A stretch of DNA of 64,000 nucleotides from Candidatus Brachybacter algidus (GTDB lineage Bacteria > Bacteroidota > Bacteroidia > Chitinophagales > Saprospiraceae): contig JADJSK010000001.1 in the NCBI GenBank assembly GCA_016711705.1, positions 992,001-1,056,000 on the forward strand. The letters are read 5' to 3'. Of the stretch, positions 24,055 to 34,492 are shown piece after piece; the first letter of the stretch is position 1, and the number at the start of each line of letters is the position of its first letter. Under the pieces are notes generated by a model. That model saw nothing but the letters and a program-made list of their open reading frames with translations, searched no databases and was not told the origin of the DNA. The translations under genes were made by a program, and so were the position numbers.

Positions 24055-27045
24055 ATGAAATTTTATTTACTAATCATGATGTTCTGCACCAATGCAGCAA
24101 TGGCCACTAACTATTATGTAAGTACCAGCGGTAATGATAGTTCTGACGGGCAAAGCATTTCAACAGCATGGAAAACAATCAACAAAGTCAATCAGGGAAA
24201 TTATAACGATGGGGATATAATTTTATTTAAACGCGGAGAGGTATTTAGAGGTGCGCTTGACGTTCCCATGACTGGCTGTACATATGGTGCTTATGGATCG
24301 GGTGCAAATCCAACTATAAATGGTGCTGTCGTCTTGAGCGCTTGGACAGTTCACACTGGTAGCATTTATAAGGCTACTTTAACTGGCAATAAAATACCAA
24401 GTCATTTATATGTAAATGGACAATTGATGTTAACAGCACGCTATCCAAACACAGGATGGTTAGAAACAGATGCAGGGAGCCCCAATAAAAAAACTATTAA
24501 AAGTAATGCTTTGGGCAGTTTAGGTAAACCTGAGGGATACTGGAATGGCGCAAACATTCATGTAAGGAGTTTTAGTTGGTTGTTCAATAACCGAACGGTC
24601 ACCAGCAGCAGTAGCAATGGAGATGTGGTAATGAATGCCGATTTGGACCAAACAAATTCTAATACAATTAATCCGGGATGGGGATTTTATTTGGACAATA
24701 AATTAAGTGAGTTAGATGCTCCGGGAGAATGGTTTTTTGATCCTAATACCAAAACAGTTTATTTATATGCACCTGGTGGTGCTAACCCCAACTCCCTATT
24801 GGTCGAAGCCGCCGTAGAGGAGTTTGGTATTAAAATATTTTTTAAAAACAATGTTACAATACAAGACTTAACTATTAATATGACTACTGATATTGGGGTG
24901 CAACCATGGTTAAGTGATGGAGTTACTATCGATAATTGCATCATAGAAAAAGTTCCTTCAGGCATTCACCAATCCTGGAATTGTCAGAACTTAAAAATAA
25001 CTAATAATAAAATCAGAGACTGCTATGATTACGGAATATTTTGGAACGAAGCAGGAGATTTTGATAATGGGAATGATTTAATACAAGGAAACCAAATACA
25101 ACGCATTGGCATGGTTCCTGGATATGGAGGTGATGGCGTAGTTCATTATATTGGAGTACGGATACTAGGTCAAAATATGAATTTTATAAAGAATACGATT
25201 GATAGTACAGGTTATGTGTGTATGTTAAGTGAAGCAAATAATACTCTTATAGAGAAAAATGTATTTAACCATTCGCAATTATTATTAGATGATGGTGGCG
25301 CATTATACATTAATGCAAATAATCAAACAATAAGAAATAACTTTTTTCTAAACAGCTTTGGTAACAGAGACTTTAGCAGCGGTTTGTATAATGGTTCTAA
25401 TTTCCGTATCATGGGAATGGGCATATTCTCACAGGGCGGCTTCAGTGGTAGTCTCATAGAAGCCAATGTATTTGCTTATAACCGCGACAATGGCTTGTAT
25501 CTGGACAATCATGGTAGTGTTACTATAAAAGACAATTTGATGTTCAATAATAAAATACAAATTGACTTAACAACTAATTATGGAGGCAAAGCTAACATGA
25601 CAGGTAATACATTATATAATTTATTGCCAAGCCAATCACTTATAGAAATGGAAGAAAATCCGTTAGATTATGCCAATACTTTCAACAATGCTGTATACGG
25701 CAATCCTTACAGTGGCAATTTCATTAAAGCCAATAATAATACGTATACTTTTACCACATGGCGAAGTGCCTTTCCTGCTGTAGATGTTTCCGCTGTTAAT
25801 AGTCCAATAAGTTTAGTTTATATAGATAGTTTAACAGCCATAAGTAAGCACCTATTTATAACAAACCCTTCTGATGATCCGTTAGCTGTAAGTTTAAATA
25901 ATAAAACTTATCGGAAACCTGATGGGAGTTATATCTGCAGTAACCAAATAATCGTGTCTCCATGGAGTGCTCAATTGTTAATTTTGGACGAGGAGGGATC
26001 TGTTCCTATCCATACTGCAGCAAGCGCAATCAACCAAACAGCTAATGCAGTAAACCAATGCAAATGGTATAATATTAGGAAAAACAATCAAAGTTTAGTC
26101 TCGATAAACCCAAGTGGATCAAATTTAGGTAACGTAAATACAAATACTTATTTGTCCAGTGTGAGTCAAACGGTCACTGGCAATAAAGCATTGACTAGAA
26201 GTTGGGTAATTAGCCCTACACAAACGCCAACCAATGACGTCAAAGTAAAATTGTATTTCACTCAAGCAGAATTTGCAGCTTTAAAAGCCCTGGATCCAAC
26301 TATTATTACAACAGCAGATTTAAAAATTGTTAAATACAGCGGTATAAATCAAGATAGTATTTTTAGTAATAATGTAGGTGCTTCTACGAATATTCTAAAC
26401 ATTAGTTTTGAAACTTACGAAAATGGATATTATGCTGAATTCTTGGTTAATTCATTTTCTGAATTTTGGATAACCAGTAAATTAAATGGGACTTTACCAT
26501 TAAACCTTCTATCATTTAATGCTGAACCTCAAAATAATACTGTAAAACTTACCTGGCAAACAACTCAAGAAGAAAATACGCAGAAATTCGATATTGAAGT
26601 TTCTTCAGACGCTAGTAGCTTTGTTAAAATAGGAGAAGTAAAAGCAATAAATACTGTGAAAAACAATAATTATACCTTTAGTGACAACAAACCTTCAGTT
26701 GCAGAAATAATCTATTATCGTTTAAAAATGATTGATAAGGACGGTCGCTTTACTTATTCAGATATTAGACAAGTAAAAATAATCGCAGCGAACAATGCAG
26801 ATTTGAGGGTTTATTATGCTCTAGGCAGTAATGAGCTTACCATAGATATCATAGATAATAAAATAGGTACTTATAAATATAGCATTTACTATGCAGTTGG
26901 AAATGCATTCATCACGAATGGAATCAATCACCTACAAACAAAAAGTACTCATTATGTGGATATAAGTTCCCTTCCTCCAGGAATCTACTTGTTTGTTCTA
27001 GTTGATAATAAAAAACAACAAGTGCAAAAATTCATAAAGTTTTAA
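24055..27045 (+). CDS. Secreted right-handed beta-helix protein with T9SS-type tail
   Basis: 996 residues. Signal peptide about 1-17 (ending AAMA), then NYYVSTSGNDSSDGQS, AWKTINKVNQGNYNDGDIIL and FKRGEVFRGAL, the usual opening of polysaccharide-lyase-like beta-helix proteins. Helix rungs rich in Asn follow to about residue 600 (IEKNVFNHSQLLLDDGG, NNFFLNSFGNRD). A beta-sandwich (LLSFNAEPQNNTVKLTWQTT ... YYRLKMIDKDGRF) and a T9SS-like end (GIYLFVLVDNKKQQ ... KFIKF) close the protein. The architecture is shared with the minus-strand gene at 50585-53035, suggesting paralogues. Substrate is unknown; pectin or other uronic-acid polymers are possible. Confidence 0.83.
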   Translation: MKFYLLIMMFCTNAAMATNYYVSTSGNDSSDGQSISTAWKTINKVNQGNYNDGDIILFKRGEVFRGALDVPMTGCTYGAYGSGANPTINGAVVLSAWTVHTGSIYKATLTGNKIPSHLYVNGQLMLTARYPNTGWLETDAGSPNKKTIKSNALGSLGKPEGYWNGANIHVRSFSWLFNNRTVTSSSSNGDVVMNADLDQTNSNTINPGWGFYLDNKLSELDAPGEWFFDPNTKTVYLYAPGGANPNSLLVEAAVEEFGIKIFFKNNVTIQDLTINMTTDIGVQPWLSDGVTIDNCIIEKVPSGIHQSWNCQNLKITNNKIRDCYDYGIFWNEAGDFDNGNDLIQGNQIQRIGMVPGYGGDGVVHYIGVRILGQNMNFIKNTIDSTGYVCMLSEANNTLIEKNVFNHSQLLLDDGGALYINANNQTIRNNFFLNSFGNRDFSSGLYNGSNFRIMGMGIFSQGGFSGSLIEANVFAYNRDNGLYLDNHGSVTIKDNLMFNNKIQIDLTTNYGGKANMTGNTLYNLLPSQSLIEMEENPLDYANTFNNAVYGNPYSGNFIKANNNTYTFTTWRSAFPAVDVSAVNSPISLVYIDSLTAISKHLFITNPSDDPLAVSLNNKTYRKPDGSYICSNQIIVSPWSAQLLILDEEGSVPIHTAASAINQTANAVNQCKWYNIRKNNQSLVSINPSGSNLGNVNTNTYLSSVSQTVTGNKALTRSWVISPTQTPTNDVKVKLYFTQAEFAALKALDPTIITTADLKIVKYSGINQDSIFSNNVGASTNILNISFETYENGYYAEFLVNSFSEFWITSKLNGTLPLNLLSFNAEPQNNTVKLTWQTTQEENTQKFDIEVSSDASSFVKIGEVKAINTVKNNNYTFSDNKPSVAEIIYYRLKMIDKDGRFTYSDIRQVKIIAANNADLRVYYALGSNELTIDIIDNKIGTYKYSIYYAVGNAFITNGINHLQTKSTHYVDISSLPPGIYLFVLVDNKKQQVQKFIKF

Positions 27046-27070
27046 TATTAAAAAACTTTCAAATAATTTA

Positions 27071-27102
27071 AAAACGTTGCTCTAAAAAAGCAGCGTTTTT
27101 TT
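27071..27102 (+). terminator. Intrinsic terminator after the beta-helix gene
   Basis: AAAACGTTGC and GCAGCGTTTT pair over 10 bp with one G-U, around a TCTAAAAAA loop, followed by a run of T. It begins about 26 bp after the stop at 27045 and should end that transcript. Confidence 0.8.
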
Positions 27103-27332
27103 ATTTGTATTAAAGTATGATCCAAATTTGAAATAAAAACAACCACTTAAGTTCATAAATTATATTTATGGAATACATAAAAAGGTTAAATAATAATTTA
27201 TGAATAATTGAGCTCATATTTGTGGCATAGTAGCCCATTATTTAAAAGACAAGCTTGACTATTCTCTTTTAAGCTTTGGATAACCCAATTAACATATGGA
27301 ATGAATTTACTAATTATTTTACCTATAAAATT

Positions 27333-28112
27333 ATGTTAGAAAACAATATTTCTTTTATAACAAAATTTAATTCCGCAGTAATTAATTTACAATGCTGCTA
27401 TCAAATTGCTGTTTCAATGGACCATCCATTTGAATGTCAATTAAATGGCAATTATTACTCAAATATTCATGGAATTATCATAAATAAAAGGCAATCTTAT
27501 CAAGCTTCAACAAATGAAAACACAACAGTGTTAGTAGGGTATTTCGAAGACGATACGACACTGGGTGATGCTATAAGAAATAAATTGAATGGTAAAGACA
27601 TCTTGACTCTTGATAAAGGAGTATCGGCAAAACTTATTAATGAATTTCTACCTGATTTAGATGATTCGATAAAGAATTTGATTCAAAATACAAATTTATT
27701 CTATGCGTGGCTATTATTTTCTGACTATCCAAATATAAAATTTAAATTAGAAAGTAACGATCCAAGGATAACTGCGATCATGAAGTATATATCACAGAAT
27801 TTGAAAAGTAAGATAACACTTAAAGACATTGCGGCCATAGTTTATTTATCAGTAGATAGAACAAGACATCTTTTTTTGGAAGAAACCGGAACCACCTTAA
27901 GACAATACATTTTGTGGAAAAGAGTACAGCAGACAGTTTATAAAGTATTACATGAACAATGGATACTATCAGATGCTTGCATATTATGTGGGTTCAATAA
28001 CATTGCCCATTTCAGCAGAATTTTTAAAAATATGTTTGGAATTCCTCCCAAACAAACTTTAAAAGATATTCTATTTTTATCAATGCCCGATATTTATACA
28101 AAAAATAATTAG
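27333..28112 (+). CDS. AraC family transcriptional regulator
   Basis: About 260 residues from the ATG at 27333 (MLENNISF); an in-frame TTG at 27276 would add 19 residues. The N-terminal half is a variable sensing domain (CCYQIAVSMDHPFECQLNG ...). The C-terminal 100 residues are the double helix-turn-helix: KITLKDIAAIVYLSVDRTRH, LFLEETGTTLRQYILWKRVQ and a second motif CGFNNIAHFSRIFKNMFGIP. It follows the beta-helix gene by about 290 bp and is separated from it by a terminator, so it is probably transcribed alone. Control of the neighbouring beta-helix gene is inferred from the repeat of this pairing at 50.6-53.9 kb. Confidence 0.85.
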   Translation: MLENNISFITKFNSAVINLQCCYQIAVSMDHPFECQLNGNYYSNIHGIIINKRQSYQASTNENTTVLVGYFEDDTTLGDAIRNKLNGKDILTLDKGVSAKLINEFLPDLDDSIKNLIQNTNLFYAWLLFSDYPNIKFKLESNDPRITAIMKYISQNLKSKITLKDIAAIVYLSVDRTRHLFLEETGTTLRQYILWKRVQQTVYKVLHEQWILSDACILCGFNNIAHFSRIFKNMFGIPPKQTLKDILFLSMPDIYTKNN

Positions 28113-28341
28113 ATATTGATTGTTTCAGATCAATTTACTCACACCAAAAAGTAAGTGACATAGAAATTCTTTAACTATGTACAATTTTGTATGTTGTTTG
28201 TATTAAGTCATCAGACATATAATTCGATCAATTGAAGAGAAATCTACACTTCATACAATATCTATCTTTTTACCTATGAACATATTTAGGTGCTATACAT
28301 CTAGAGAATAAGTAACTATATAGATCTTTCCTTAATAAAAA

Positions 28342-28365
28342 GGTCTTGTCACAAATGACAAGACC
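28342..28365 (-). terminator. Intrinsic terminator, minus strand
   Basis: GGTCTTGTCA and TGACAAGACC pair perfectly over 10 bp with a 4-nt loop (CAAA). Read on the minus strand the stem is followed by TTTTTATTAA, a good U-tract. It lies about 340 bp after the stop of the giant adhesin gene. Confidence 0.8.
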
Positions 28366-28559
28366 AAAATAATTCTACTCTAATTCAAATCTTGGATTTA
28401 AAATATTTCGAACACACACTTAGCTTATTTTTTGTGATTTATTTACCATTAAAGATCAATAATCCATACAATAGCATATAATTTAACACTATAGAGGTTG
28501 GTTTTTGGAATATGAATTTTAGTCAATAATAATTGTATAATCAAAATTAAGTCAAAAGG

Positions 28560-28584
28560 GGGTCCTGGCTTTTGACCAGAACCC
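28560..28584 (-). terminator. Second terminator-like hairpin, minus strand
   Basis: GGGTCCTGG and CCAGAACCC pair over 9 bp with one mismatch around a short loop. On the minus strand it is followed by CCTTTTGAC, a modest U-tract. It lies about 120 bp after the stop of the giant gene. Confidence 0.55.
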
Positions 28585-28657
28585 AAAATATTTACCTTTT
28601 GCTTCCTATTATAAAACCAATTTAAATTCTTTTTAATACTGTTATTATTATGGTTAA

Positions 28658-28693
28658 GATGCATTATCCAAGATAATCCTTGGACAATGCATC
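28658..28693 (-). terminator. Stem-loop directly after the giant adhesin stop
   Basis: GATGCATTATCCAAG and CTTGGACAATGCATC pair over 15 positions with one mismatch and a 6-nt loop. It starts 12 bp after the minus-strand stop at 28705. There is no U-tract, so it may protect the 3' end or precede the real terminators further on. Confidence 0.5.
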
Positions 28694-28704
28694 AATAAAG
28701 TACC

Positions 28705-31700
28705 CTACTTTATCTTAACCAATTTCTTAGTAGCTATATGCTCCTTATCTGTAATAGTTACATTATACACGCCCGATGGCAATTTGTCTGTCTGCAACAA
28801 CTCAGTATTATTACCAGGAACGCAGCTGATCCTCTTTTGTATCATCATGTTGCCAAGTTGATCAGTCACACGCACTTGAACTACCTTCGCTTCTGTAGAT
28901 TGGAACTCCACATACACCATATCACTTGTCGGATTAGGCCTCATTGTAAAGTCTGTAGCTGATATAGCATGCTTCGCTTTATTAATTACCGCCTGCTCTG
29001 TTTTGTAGGAATCAATATCAGTTACTATTGACTCATTCGGAACCTCCAATGTGCACTCAACTTCAAGATAACATTCCGTCACACATCCATTCGCATCCCG
29101 CACAGTAACTTTTAACTGCAAAGTCTTGAATGATATTGAGATAATAATAGTCGGTGTATTCTGACCCGATACTATATGACAAGAGCCATTTATGACTTCC
29201 CATTCATATGTATATGGACCTTCTCCTCCTGTCACCACTACCGTAACTTCATTGTCAAATGAGCCACATATTACTTCAGGTATTTCAAGTATTGTGCATC
29301 CCAGATCTGACGTGTTGGAATGATTAATGATCTGTACATCACTCTTCTGCTCATTACACACATTTGTGTAAGTCCATGTTCGTATCTCTGTATAATTGCC
29401 ATTCTGATCCACTCCCGAATTCGAACTGCTATATTCAAGTCCAGTAAACCCACAACCCAATTCCGGATATTGCACAGGAAGCGGTGCCAACTCCTCACAG
29501 TGCACGGTCACATCCGCCGGCACAAAACTAAAGTCCGGTTTGTTTGGCGTTGACATGATTACCTTAAGGTTTAGTTCAGCTTTATTTCCACAAACATCTG
29601 TCGCAGTCCATCTAAATAGGTACTCTTTTATAATCTCCTCTGAAGTACAGCGGGTACTGCCCTCGATCTGCTCAAACAATGGTGAGATATTCGTCTGACA
29701 GTTGTCCGTCACTAATACTCCACTATTATTGCGTATCAGCTCTAAAAAATATTCATAATTTTCGCAATCAACATGAATTGTATTGCTATTATCTATGTAT
29801 ATCAGCTTAAGAAGCTCATCTGTATAATAAATAACTGGCGGTGTATAATCATTGGATATCACTTTCTGATCCACTTCCGTCGTGTTGCCACAAGCATCTG
29901 TCGCGGTATGATGGATAATATAATAATATCCTTTGCCTCCACATCCATATAACTTATCTTCTTTTACAGATGTAACTTTCACTTTTTCATTATTACAATA
30001 ATCCAGTCCATACACTTCAGCACCTTTATCATCTTGACATATATCCTGAACATTGTATAATACGGGCCCTATAGTGTCAGTTACTTCTACTTTTCTGGTA
30101 AAGAAGCTCTTATTGCCACAAGCGTCTGTCGCAGTATAGGACTCCATAGTTGTAAAGGTATTTTTACAATCGCCATCCTTTCTCTCACTTTTCACTGTTA
30201 ATGTGACCGCTGAACAGTTATCATTGGCTCTGACAGGAGGTATATTATTTATACAACCAACTTGAATAAGGGAAGCATTTCCGGCAAATGATGGTGGTTG
30301 AGTATCGGTCAGCCTTATGTGTATTTTAAACTCAGAACTGTTTCCACAGAAGTCCGTCGATGTCCATGTGTAAGTCTCCTCTCTATAATACCCGTCCTTC
30401 AGACAGTTACCTGCTTTACTTGTGTGACTCAGTGCAGTATTAAAGTAATTACACACATCAGTTACACTTACCCAGTTTAGTGCATCCTGCTCATTAATAG
30501 GAGTCCAATCTTTACAATCAATAGATATGATCCCTCCATTGTTAGTTCCTGCATATGGACCAGCACTCATCACTATCTCAGGACCTTTGCCATCATTTGG
30601 CGTGATGATCTGATTAAGTGTCGTTGTATTATTACATCTATCTATTAAATACCATGTCCTCACAAATGTTCCGCTTGATGCACATTCTCCAGTAGGCTTG
30701 CTATCCACATATTTATATTCAACATCCGAGCAATTATCAACTGCGACCGGCCATTGATTCTTATCTCCACATGCAAATGGTTCAAAAGATATCACTTTAG
30801 GCGCTACCGTATCTATTACTTCGATGTAGAATACGAAATTTGAGAAATTACCACAGCCATCTGAACCTTTAATATTAACGGTATATAACTTAGAATATCC
30901 ATATAACCAGCATGCATCTTCATTAGATACACTCAACTTCATATCCAATTTGACAGGACCTGAACAATTGTCTACTCCTGAAAATAACTGATTCACCGGC
31001 AGTGACAACCACGATGGAAGTCCCTGCTCATCACAATATGTCGTCAGCGAATCTCCATTTTCCATACCCACAATATTGGGGTTTATCGCTATCAACACAG
31101 GAGGAGTATTATCAACTACATTTATGGTCTGATCGTATGTACTGATATTACCACAACAATCCTTGGCCATATATCTTCTGATGATTGTATAATTGCCAGC
31201 GCAGCTGCCCGGTATTACGTTGTCTGTATAACTCACAATGGCGCATTCACATTCATCAGTAGCCAGTACTTCGAACTTAACAGTAGTATCCGAACATGCG
31301 ATGGTCACATCCTGAGGCACCACTGTAAATACCGGAGGTATTGTATCTACTATGTGGATCGAAAAATTTAAATTTGTCTCATTTCCACAGTCATCCACCG
31401 CAGTGATCTGAACTTCTTTACTTTTAAAGTATCCATCTTCTACACATGTACCTTCCAATACTGTCTGCGTGATTGTATATTGTGCTTCTCCACAATTATC
31501 TGTCACTATCACTGCTGATTCAGTTATCGTAGGCAACACCCAACCCGGTTCTAGTGCCCTGCATTGAATATCTATAACATCGCCATCTTCTATATCTCCG
31601 AATATCGGATCATCAAATATGATCACAGGTCCTGTAGTGTCCTGAAGCATGATCATCTGTACATGTTCTGTGCTATTACCACAGCCATCTGTAGCTGTCC

Positions 31701-34470
31701 ATGTCCGAATAATTGTTAAACTACCAGTACAATCTCCTTCTACACTTTGCTCAGAAAAAGTTACGATCGCTCCTGAACAATTGTCCGTCGCTGTCAAAGT
31801 TTCAGCTATTGGCACATCATCACATTCTACCGTAATATCTCCCGGAAGAACACCGTCAAATACAGGGCCGATAGTATCCTGAACCGTAATAGTCTGAGTA
31901 CATGTCACAATATTCTGATTTTCATCTACTATTGTAAAAGTCCGAACTTTAGCTCCTGTCAATAATGAACATCCGTCTGTAAGTTCACTATCAGCATAGG
32001 TTATTGTGACATCTCCGCATGAAGAAACAATGGTTGGAGATCCAAGACTTATGGTATCTTGGTTCACACCGCAATCAATGAGTGTATCCTGTGGACAATC
32101 AACTATCAAAGTACAACATTGAGGTGCAATAAGCTCCAAAGTATCACTATCAACATTGCCGCAGAACGCAGCACCTGACAAAGTAATACTTAAGGTGGCT
32201 CCATTTACCTCATCTACACCAAGTACATATTTAATACTTGTGTTACTTATTGGAATGATCGTTCCTGTGCCGGTGCTGCTCCAATCGATGGTCGAAGGAT
32301 CATATACACCAGTGATGGTAGCAGTGATATCCAGTGTATCACTGTCACAATCGATCAATACAGGTTGGATACTTATATTGATCACCTCTAAAGGTTGAAC
32401 TATAACCCTTGCTGTATCCACCACATTTCCGCATCCCGTGGCATTGTCCGTCACATTCAATATATAGTCAAAAGTGCCTACGCCAGTCACATTACTGTTC
32501 ACTGTTGGCTTTAAAATAAATGGATTATTTAATCCCAGTGTTGGTGTCCAGTTGAAATCATAATTTCCAGCAGGGCTGATTTGTGCATCTAATAATACAC
32601 TTTCTCCATAACATATGGTGTAATCCGGTACTGACAAAGTCGGAATCGGTAAATCCAACACATCTATCGTCACCGGTACTTGTACAAAACAGCTGGTGCT
32701 GTTGTTCAGTATTGTAAGTGTATATATCACATCTCCTACCGGACAAGCCTGCGTCGTAGCACATATAGTACATGAAAGACCATCTACAGGCTGCCAAGTA
32801 TAACTATAGCCCAGTACCGCCGGAGTTCCGATCTCTAAACATGTGCCCTCACATAGGACATACTCGGTAGTCAAGGGTGGAGGTATTACCGCATTGACCG
32901 TAATTCTAACAGTTGCTGTTACCGGACAAGGTGATCCATTAACAATCCTTGTCTCTACCACTGTAAAGTCATAGATCCCTGCACCTGCAGGTGGCGTAAA
33001 TACAGGATTCATCGAAGTCGGATCATCCAGATATAATGCTGGAGTCCAGCTATAGGTAGAGGCAGGATCGTTGCTATCACTTCCTATATTGATCGTCTCA
33101 CTTCCACATATTGTAGTAGATGTGATGACCATGGGTGGTGTAGGCATCTGCACCAATACTGTCCCATTGCCTCCACAACCATTAGGAGAGTTTACTCTCA
33201 ATGTGTATATGATCTGTGTGGAAGAGGTAGTAGTTGGATTTAGTGTAGTATTATTGTTTAGCCCCGTGCTTGGATTCCAACTATAGGTACACCCTACACA
33301 AGCTCCAATGTTCTGAGGATTAATAGGTTCAGAGCCTACTGCACACTTGAGAATATTCGGCAATACAAGAACTTCAGGTGCAATGACGTTCAATTGAACT
33401 GTACCTACCGTAGTACATCCTATCGCATCAGTGATGGTCAGCGTGAATGTTGCATTGCTAAAAGAATTAGCGGTTGGATTTATAATTGTTGGGTTGTTGA
33501 GGCCAGCCGCGGGAGACCAGCTATAAGTGCAGCCTACACATTCACCGATAAGATCGGGGTTCAATGCCACAGATACATTTCTACATGTGGTGACCGTATC
33601 AAGCACTATAACACCACTTGGTAGTATATTAACTGTCACATTTCCCTGGCCAATGCATCCTTCAGGGCTAGTTATCTGTAAAGTATAATCTGTCGATGTA
33701 TTCACACTTGAAGATGGATTTATGACCGTAGGGTTTGATAATCCTGTAGTCGGTGTCCATGAGTATGTACAATTTGCGCACTCACCCTCTAGCCCCGAGT
33801 TCAGTGGCACAGATGCAGCAGTGCACTTTTCTATCGGAGTTAATACAAAGTCTTCCGGCACGATCACCGTCACATTGACATCATCTACCAGATTGATCGG
33901 ACAGTTGCCCGAAAAATTAACCGTCACTGTATAGGTTATATCCCCTGTAGGCGTGACAATCGGCTGTGCACAATCCGTGCAGCTCAGTCCTGTGGAAGGC
34001 GTCCAGGTATATGTCGCAAATGGTATCGGATCAAGACCTAGCTCTACAGGATTGCCTTCGCACACTACCACATCCGGAAAATCTATCACCGGACCGGACG
34101 TGTCAACTGTCACTATCATTGTATCTACTGCCATACAACCCGATACCGGATCGGTCACTGTCACCGAAAAAGTAAGATCTGTCGCCACCAATACTTCAGG
34201 CTGTGCGCTGTTCTCATTGGTACCATTCTGCCATGGGCTCGCCACAGGGGACCAGCTATAGGTCCATGCACCATTACTTGGATCAGGGACACCTAATTGG
34301 ATTATCGCTCCAGGACATACAACCTGATTAGGCCCGGAATTTGCGAATACATTTGCCGTAATCCTTGCTGTATCTAAAAATTGGCAACCTGTTCCAATAT
34401 CTGTCACAGTCACATAATATAGTGCAGGAAGGGAAGGCGGAATCACAATAGGATTAGAACTAGTGGACAT
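28705..34470 (-). CDS. Giant adhesin, C-terminal part: Ig/PKD-like and HYR repeats with T9SS sorting domain
   Basis: 1921 residues. The first third has Ig/SprB-like modules marked by YSWTPATGLSNPTVINPSSS-like lines. The middle and end hold HYR-type modules with the recurring ATDNCSG / WTATDGCGNST / TIGPV pattern, about eight of them. The last 80 residues are a T9SS type A domain (MRPNPTSDMVYVEF ... GVYNVTITDKEH ... KKLVKIK). The frame opens in the middle of a module (YNWTGPGGFMSTSSNP), with no signal peptide, so it is the downstream part of the gene that begins at 37761. Such proteins are surface adhesins or gliding adhesin relatives. Confidence 0.85.
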   Translation of the reverse strand: MSTSSNPIVIPPSLPALYYVTVTDIGTGCQFLDTARITANVFANSGPNQVVCPGAIIQLGVPDPSNGAWTYSWSPVASPWQNGTNENSAQPEVLVATDLTFSVTVTDPVSGCMAVDTMIVTVDTSGPVIDFPDVVVCEGNPVELGLDPIPFATYTWTPSTGLSCTDCAQPIVTPTGDITYTVTVNFSGNCPINLVDDVNVTVIVPEDFVLTPIEKCTAASVPLNSGLEGECANCTYSWTPTTGLSNPTVINPSSSVNTSTDYTLQITSPEGCIGQGNVTVNILPSGVIVLDTVTTCRNVSVALNPDLIGECVGCTYSWSPAAGLNNPTIINPTANSFSNATFTLTITDAIGCTTVGTVQLNVIAPEVLVLPNILKCAVGSEPINPQNIGACVGCTYSWNPSTGLNNNTTLNPTTTSSTQIIYTLRVNSPNGCGGNGTVLVQMPTPPMVITSTTICGSETINIGSDSNDPASTYSWTPALYLDDPTSMNPVFTPPAGAGIYDFTVVETRIVNGSPCPVTATVRITVNAVIPPPLTTEYVLCEGTCLEIGTPAVLGYSYTWQPVDGLSCTICATTQACPVGDVIYTLTILNNSTSCFVQVPVTIDVLDLPIPTLSVPDYTICYGESVLLDAQISPAGNYDFNWTPTLGLNNPFILKPTVNSNVTGVGTFDYILNVTDNATGCGNVVDTARVIVQPLEVINISIQPVLIDCDSDTLDITATITGVYDPSTIDWSSTGTGTIIPISNTSIKYVLGVDEVNGATLSITLSGAAFCGNVDSDTLELIAPQCCTLIVDCPQDTLIDCGVNQDTISLGSPTIVSSCGDVTITYADSELTDGCSLLTGAKVRTFTIVDENQNIVTCTQTITVQDTIGPVFDGVLPGDITVECDDVPIAETLTATDNCSGAIVTFSEQSVEGDCTGSLTIIRTWTATDGCGNSTEHVQMIMLQDTTGPVIIFDDPIFGDIEDGDVIDIQCRALEPGWVLPTITESAVIVTDNCGEAQYTITQTVLEGTCVEDGYFKSKEVQITAVDDCGNETNLNFSIHIVDTIPPVFTVVPQDVTIACSDTTVKFEVLATDECECAIVSYTDNVIPGSCAGNYTIIRRYMAKDCCGNISTYDQTINVVDNTPPVLIAINPNIVGMENGDSLTTYCDEQGLPSWLSLPVNQLFSGVDNCSGPVKLDMKLSVSNEDACWLYGYSKLYTVNIKGSDGCGNFSNFVFYIEVIDTVAPKVISFEPFACGDKNQWPVAVDNCSDVEYKYVDSKPTGECASSGTFVRTWYLIDRCNNTTTLNQIITPNDGKGPEIVMSAGPYAGTNNGGIISIDCKDWTPINEQDALNWVSVTDVCNYFNTALSHTSKAGNCLKDGYYREETYTWTSTDFCGNSSEFKIHIRLTDTQPPSFAGNASLIQVGCINNIPPVRANDNCSAVTLTVKSERKDGDCKNTFTTMESYTATDACGNKSFFTRKVEVTDTIGPVLYNVQDICQDDKGAEVYGLDYCNNEKVKVTSVKEDKLYGCGGKGYYYIIHHTATDACGNTTEVDQKVISNDYTPPVIYYTDELLKLIYIDNSNTIHVDCENYEYFLELIRNNSGVLVTDNCQTNISPLFEQIEGSTRCTSEEIIKEYLFRWTATDVCGNKAELNLKVIMSTPNKPDFSFVPADVTVHCEELAPLPVQYPELGCGFTGLEYSSSNSGVDQNGNYTEIRTWTYTNVCNEQKSDVQIINHSNTSDLGCTILEIPEVICGSFDNEVTVVVTGGEGPYTYEWEVINGSCHIVSGQNTPTIIISISFKTLQLKVTVRDANGCVTECYLEVECTLEVPNESIVTDIDSYKTEQAVINKAKHAISATDFTMRPNPTSDMVYVEFQSTEAKVVQVRVTDQLGNMMIQKRISCVPGNNTELLQTDKLPSGVYNVTITDKEHIATKKLVKIK

Positions 34471-34492
34471 AAATCCTCCCGGTCCCGTCCAG

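Larger units (their letters stand above)
28113..28704. other. Intergenic region between convergent genes, holding three hairpins
   Basis: No gene is seen. Three stem-loops lie here: 28342-28365, 28560-28584 and 28658-28693, all oriented to serve the minus-strand giant gene. The remainder is AT-rich. Confidence 0.5.
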
